Shown in pieces: positions 60,994 to 64,000 of a DNA stretch of 64,000 bases. Made by a program: the position numbers and the translations under genes. The notes under the pieces were generated by a model. That model saw only the letters and a list, made by a program, of their open reading frames with translations, made no database searches and was not told the DNA's origin. Source of the DNA: an uncultured Blautia sp. (lineage in GTDB: Bacteria > Bacillota > Clostridia > Lachnospirales > Lachnospiraceae); NCBI RefSeq assembly GCF_947654165.1, contig NZ_CANTKB010000004.1, forward strand, positions 1 through 64,000, written 5' to 3'. Within the stretch, counting starts at the first letter, position 1; each line of letters opens with the position of its first letter.

Positions 60994-61675
60994 AATTTTA
61001 ATTATTGAGGATGAGGAAGCGATTGCAGATTTAGAGAAAGATTATCTGGAATTAAGCGGCTTTCAGGTGGCTATTGAAAACAGAGGCGATGTGGGATTAA
61101 AGAAAGCACTGGAAGAGGATTATGACTTGTTTATCCTGGATTTGATGCTTCCTGAAGTAGACGGATTTGAAATCTGCAGGGAAATCAGAAACCAGAAGAA
61201 TACGCCGATCATCATGGTGTCAGCCAAGAAAGATGATATTGATAAAATCCGGGGACTGGGACTTGGAGCAGATGATTATATGACGAAGCCGTTTAGTCCA
61301 AGTGAACTTGTGGCAAGGGTAAAGGCTCATCTTGCCAGATATGAGCGTCTGATAGGTACAGGTGTGCAGGAGAATGATATTATCGAGATTCGGGGACTGA
61401 AGATTGATAAGACGGCCAGAAGAGTGTGGATCAATGGGGAAGAGAAGAATTTTACCACCAAGGAATTTGACCTTTTGACCTTCCTGGCACAGAATCCCAA
61501 CAGGGTATTTACCAAAGATGAATTGTTCAAGGAAATCTGGGCAATGGAATCCATAGGCGATATTGCAACGGTTACTGTGCATATTAAGAAGATTCGTGAA
61601 AAAATAGAATTTAATACCGCCAAACCTCAGTATATTGAAACGATTTGGGGTGTGGGATATCGGTTTAAGGTGTGA
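60986..61675 (+). CDS. OmpR/PhoB-family response regulator
   Basis: 229 residues. Receiver domain with acidic pocket (IIEDEEAIADLE), phospho-acceptor D52 in LDLMLPEVDGFEI and conserved Lys in YMTKPFSPSELVARV. The C-terminal winged helix is FTTKEFDLLTFLAQNPNRVF, TVHIKKIREKIE, IETIWGVGYRFKV. It is the partner of the overlapping sensor kinase. No target promoter is identified. Confidence 0.95.
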   Translation: MSKILIIEDEEAIADLEKDYLELSGFQVAIENRGDVGLKKALEEDYDLFILDLMLPEVDGFEICREIRNQKNTPIIMVSAKKDDIDKIRGLGLGADDYMTKPFSPSELVARVKAHLARYERLIGTGVQENDIIEIRGLKIDKTARRVWINGEEKNFTTKEFDLLTFLAQNPNRVFTKDELFKEIWAMESIGDIATVTVHIKKIREKIEFNTAKPQYIETIWGVGYRFKV

Positions 61676-61684
61676 GATAATTCA

Positions 61685-61708
61685 AGGGAGCTGGAAAACA
61701 GCCCCCTT
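61685..61708. terminator. Terminator between response regulator and GntR genes
   Basis: AAGGGAGCTG pairs with CAGCCCCCTT (one mismatch) and is followed by AAATTTATT. It lies between convergent genes. Confidence 0.65.
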
Positions 61709-61712
61709 AAAT

Positions 61713-62495
61713 TTATTGTGTTAAGATGTGTGTCTTTTTATTGATTGGATTTTTGATTTTTAACTGTTCTTTGTTGTTTGAAGATATCATATATGAGGTA
61801 TTGGCACCATTCAAAATACTGATCGAGACATGAACAGGTATGTCGTTTTCGTCATATACGATTTTAAATATGTCAAACACAGGATCACCTTCCATACAAT
61901 GGAGGTAATCGGCCTCCTCTTTTCTGGCTTTCCGTACTTTGATCACTTTTTCAGAATTTATCATTTTTACATGATATACGCTTTTTAAAATCTTATATAC
62001 AGAGAAGTTTCCAGTAAGGTATTGCTGGATATCAGGGTAACGCTCAGAGGGGAGATAGCAGATATCCATAAAGATTACTGTATAATCATATCCCATAACA
62101 CGTTTGATTTCGATGATGTCAGAGGTATCACGAATGTTAAGATATCCGCTGAATTCTTCGGTTGGTTTTTTTATTTTCAGCGAAAGTAATTCAGAGAATG
62201 CAGTCTGATTTCTCTCATCAATGGTTTCATGGAAACCGCCGATTTCATTCAATCGGATGCGTAAAGAAGATTCCAGAACAAAGGTACCTTTTCCTTGTTT
62301 TTTTACCAGGATATTTTTGTCACATAATTCTTTTACTGCTCTTCGGACAGTGATGCGGCTGACATTATAGGCATCTTCCAGTTCTGTTTCCGTAGGCAGT
62401 TTGTCACCGGCTTTATATGTACCATTTTTGATGTTTTCGGTAATGGCATCTATAAGCTGCTGATATAGTGGCTTCATTGTGTTTTGTTCTAACAT
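61713..62495 (-). CDS. GntR/UTRA-family regulator (FrlR-like)
   Basis: 260 residues. N-terminal winged helix (AGDKLPTETELEDAYNVSRI, TVRRAVKELCDKNILVKKQG) and a C-terminal UTRA ligand domain (IIEIKRVMGYDYTVIFMDIC, YEDENDIPVHVSISI-type strand). It is the last gene of the unit that begins with the FrlD-like kinase. In Firmicutes and E. coli a GntR of this class controls fructoselysine use, so a phosphorylated Amadori compound is a plausible ligand. Confidence 0.88.
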   Translation of the reverse strand: MLEQNTMKPLYQQLIDAITENIKNGTYKAGDKLPTETELEDAYNVSRITVRRAVKELCDKNILVKKQGKGTFVLESSLRIRLNEIGGFHETIDERNQTAFSELLSLKIKKPTEEFSGYLNIRDTSDIIEIKRVMGYDYTVIFMDICYLPSERYPDIQQYLTGNFSVYKILKSVYHVKMINSEKVIKVRKARKEEADYLHCMEGDPVFDIFKIVYDENDIPVHVSISILNGANTSYMISSNNKEQLKIKNPINKKTHILTQ

Positions 62496-62519
62496 ATTTT
62501 CTTTTAATCTCCAGTTGTC

Positions 62520-63326
62520 TTATATTTTGATCATTTCAGGTTTTCGATTTTGATAATATGCAATATAAGAGAAACCTGCCTGTTTCAGGTAGCTGAGTGC
62601 AATATCAAAATCTTTTTGTAAGTCAGATGCTGAATGGGCATCGGAACCTAAGGTGATAATTTCTCCGTGGAGCTGGAAATAGAGTTTTAACACATCTAAG
62701 GAGGGCATGCAGCCAATACCTTGGCGTATTCCGGATGTGTTTATTTCTATACCGATTCCATGAGAAATTGCTTCCTTTAGTACCTTCTGTAAATAATCAT
62801 TTTCACAGGAAATGTTTAGAAAAATTCCCTGTCTTGCTGCGTACCGTTTAAATAAATCAAGATGTCCCAGGCAGTCGCATAAATTGTGCTCGATGATTTC
62901 CAGAAGATAAGAAAAATAAGTATTATATAGCCGCTCTGTGTTAGTTATTTCATAATTATACCTTGATAAATCTACGTTGTCAATTTTGTGGCAGGAGCCA
63001 ATGACATAATCAAAAGGATATTTTTTAAGAAAATATTTTGCGGTTTCCGGCTGGAGATTAGGCTGTCCAAATTCAACGCCAAACCCTACATGCACAGATG
63101 TAGGGTTCGACTGTTTCCAAAGGCAATATTGGGTATAGTAATTGTCCAGATATTTTTCCTGGAATACTGGACTGCTATAAGAATCTGAAAAAAATTCAAA
63201 ATGCTCTGTAAACATTAAGTCTGAAATTCCTTTTTTTTCAGCGGCTTTCAGAATATTTGCATAGCTTTCCGTGGAATCTGGGGAAACAGAGGAATGAATG
63301 TGGTAATCAGGTATGCTTCCAATCAT
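62520..63326 (-). CDS. PHP-domain phosphatase (HisK-like)
   Basis: 268 residues. PDYHIHSSVSPDSTESYANI gives the HxH metal pair of the PHP domain; FTEHFEF, SCHKIDN and ITLGSDAHSASDLQKDF supply the remaining metal ligands. It resembles histidinol phosphatase HisK, but no his genes are near. Its ATG overlaps the stop of the kinase gene (ATGA), so it could act on a product of that kinase. The true substrate is not evident. Confidence 0.85.
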   Translation of the reverse strand: MIGSIPDYHIHSSVSPDSTESYANILKAAEKKGISDLMFTEHFEFFSDSYSSPVFQEKYLDNYYTQYCLWKQSNPTSVHVGFGVEFGQPNLQPETAKYFLKKYPFDYVIGSCHKIDNVDLSRYNYEITNTERLYNTYFSYLLEIIEHNLCDCLGHLDLFKRYAARQGIFLNISCENDYLQKVLKEAISHGIGIEINTSGIRQGIGCMPSLDVLKLYFQLHGEIITLGSDAHSASDLQKDFDIALSYLKQAGFSYIAYYQNRKPEMIKI

Positions 63327-64000
63327 TCTGCCATTGGATGAGGATATCCGAAACCACCGTGAACCCGGCAGGTAGCGGCTGCCTTGGCAGCGGCAAAGGA
63401 AAGAGCCTCTCTCATATTTTTAGTATCTCCGTAATTGGTAAGGAAACCGGCAATAAAACTGTCTCCTGCACCCATGGTATCAATGACCTCTGTTTTGACG
63501 ATTCCCTGTTTGTAGAAGTTTTCCCCATCGTAGAACATAGAACCTTTTGAGCCTCTTGTTACACCGCAAATTTTAGTTCCTTTTGATGAAGCCAGTTTTA
63601 ACAGTTCTTTGCATTCCTTTTCATCTAAATCAGAACCGGAGAAAAAGGCATAGGTGATATAAGGGCAAACCCGATCCAGATATGCGGCATCACGCTTGTC
63701 AGAAAAATCAAAGCTGACATCACACACCTTTGCCAGAGCTTCAAGCTCATATTCCATGTTTGAATAACAACTGGTATGACAGATATCAAATTCCTGGATG
63801 ACATCCAGATCTTCCTGCACCAGATGGATACTGAAAAGATGCTGGCAGCTCTCTCTTTTACCGGGAGCAAAAACACGGTCTCCATCTTTTAATAGTACAC
63901 GTGGCTGTGCAGAATGGGCGTAAACCTTTCTGGAACGGGAAGTATCGATTCCTTCTTTGGCAAGACAATCCTGTATCCACTGAGCATTTTCATCATTTCC
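63323..64000 (-). CDS. PfkB kinase, fructoselysine 6-kinase-like (partial)
   Basis: The frame is open to the right edge; 225 residues are visible and the N-terminus is outside. The visible part starts GNDENAQWIQDCLAKEGIDT and contains DGDRVFAPG, VCDVSFDFSDKRD and VIDTMGAGDSFIAGFLTNYG with the catalytic Asp. These match FrlD more than general fructokinases, notably FDFSDK and the DTMGAGDSF loop. FrlD phosphorylates fructoselysine, an Amadori product of food. It leads an operon with a PHP phosphatase and a GntR regulator. Confidence 0.75.
   Translation of the reverse strand, partial: GNDENAQWIQDCLAKEGIDTSRSRKVYAHSAQPRVLLKDGDRVFAPGKRESCQHLFSIHLVQEDLDVIQEFDICHTSCYSNMEYELEALAKVCDVSFDFSDKRDAAYLDRVCPYITYAFFSGSDLDEKECKELLKLASSKGTKICGVTRGSKGSMFYDGENFYKQGIVKTEVIDTMGAGDSFIAGFLTNYGDTKNMREALSFAAAKAAATCRVHGGFGYPHPMAE

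Overview
The window looks like chromosome of a low-GC Gram-positive gut anaerobe of the Lachnospiraceae (Blautia/Ruminococcus type). The evidence is AGGAGG-type ribosome binding sites, T-box, S-box, cobalamin and preQ1-type leader RNAs, an FprA-type flavodiiron protein, clostridial mobile-element genes and the general gene set. This assignment rests on gene content only; no database was searched.

Bases 1 to about 15600 are accessory DNA. The left part (1-4500) holds two repressor-type regulators, a divergent SOS-like operon (Y-family polymerase, a LexA DNA-binding domain with no protease half, a 79-residue accessory protein) and two unrecognised small genes. At 4050-5300 an Xre regulator sits between two palindromes that share the GTTCT/AGAAC half-site, followed by a Spo0A-C-like mini-protein and a lipoprotein. 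At 5600-12470 lies a recombination module: a sigma-region-4-like protein, a gene-free 548-base stretch rich in hairpins (candidate structured RNA), a MazF toxin with an overlapping downstream partner, and three head-to-tail large serine recombinases closed by a strong terminator. Immediately after it (12472-15574) is a graveyard: truncated tyrosine integrase, truncated mobilisation protein, internally deleted RepA-like ATPase, a YhcG/DUF1016 nuclease gene with three separate lesions, and a VWA-domain fragment.

From 15600 on the window is mostly core genome. A metabolic block (18.8-29.6 kb) carries an SGNH hydrolase, a GH4 alpha-galactosidase with a divergent AraC regulator, a 2-keto-3-deoxygluconate-type kinase, a second AraC regulator and a divergent operon for a sugar ABC transporter, a YesL protein and a GH27 alpha-galactosidase. 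Together these fit uptake and hydrolysis of alpha-galactosides such as raffinose or melibiose. Next come a VOC protein, an MBL hydrolase and DacF; then ileS behind a T-box and glycogen phosphorylase; a MATE exporter; queT behind a preQ1-type leader; and a cobalamin riboswitch that controls a frame-disrupted transcobalamin-like surface protein. 

The last third (43-64 kb) has a TPR/acidic/AAA protein next to rsmA, an AT-rich gene-free stretch with recurring TAGGCY motifs, a ROK regulator, a DUF1002 protein, a PTS EIIC-like membrane protein with an S1-domain protein, CBS-type manganese pyrophosphatase, a flavin reductase, a shikimate-kinase-like protein, murA, metK behind an S-box, an Xre/ATPase pair and a two-component system. 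It ends with a fructoselysine-type operon (GntR, PHP phosphatase, FrlD-like kinase) that runs off the window. I found no rRNA, tRNA or CRISPR array.
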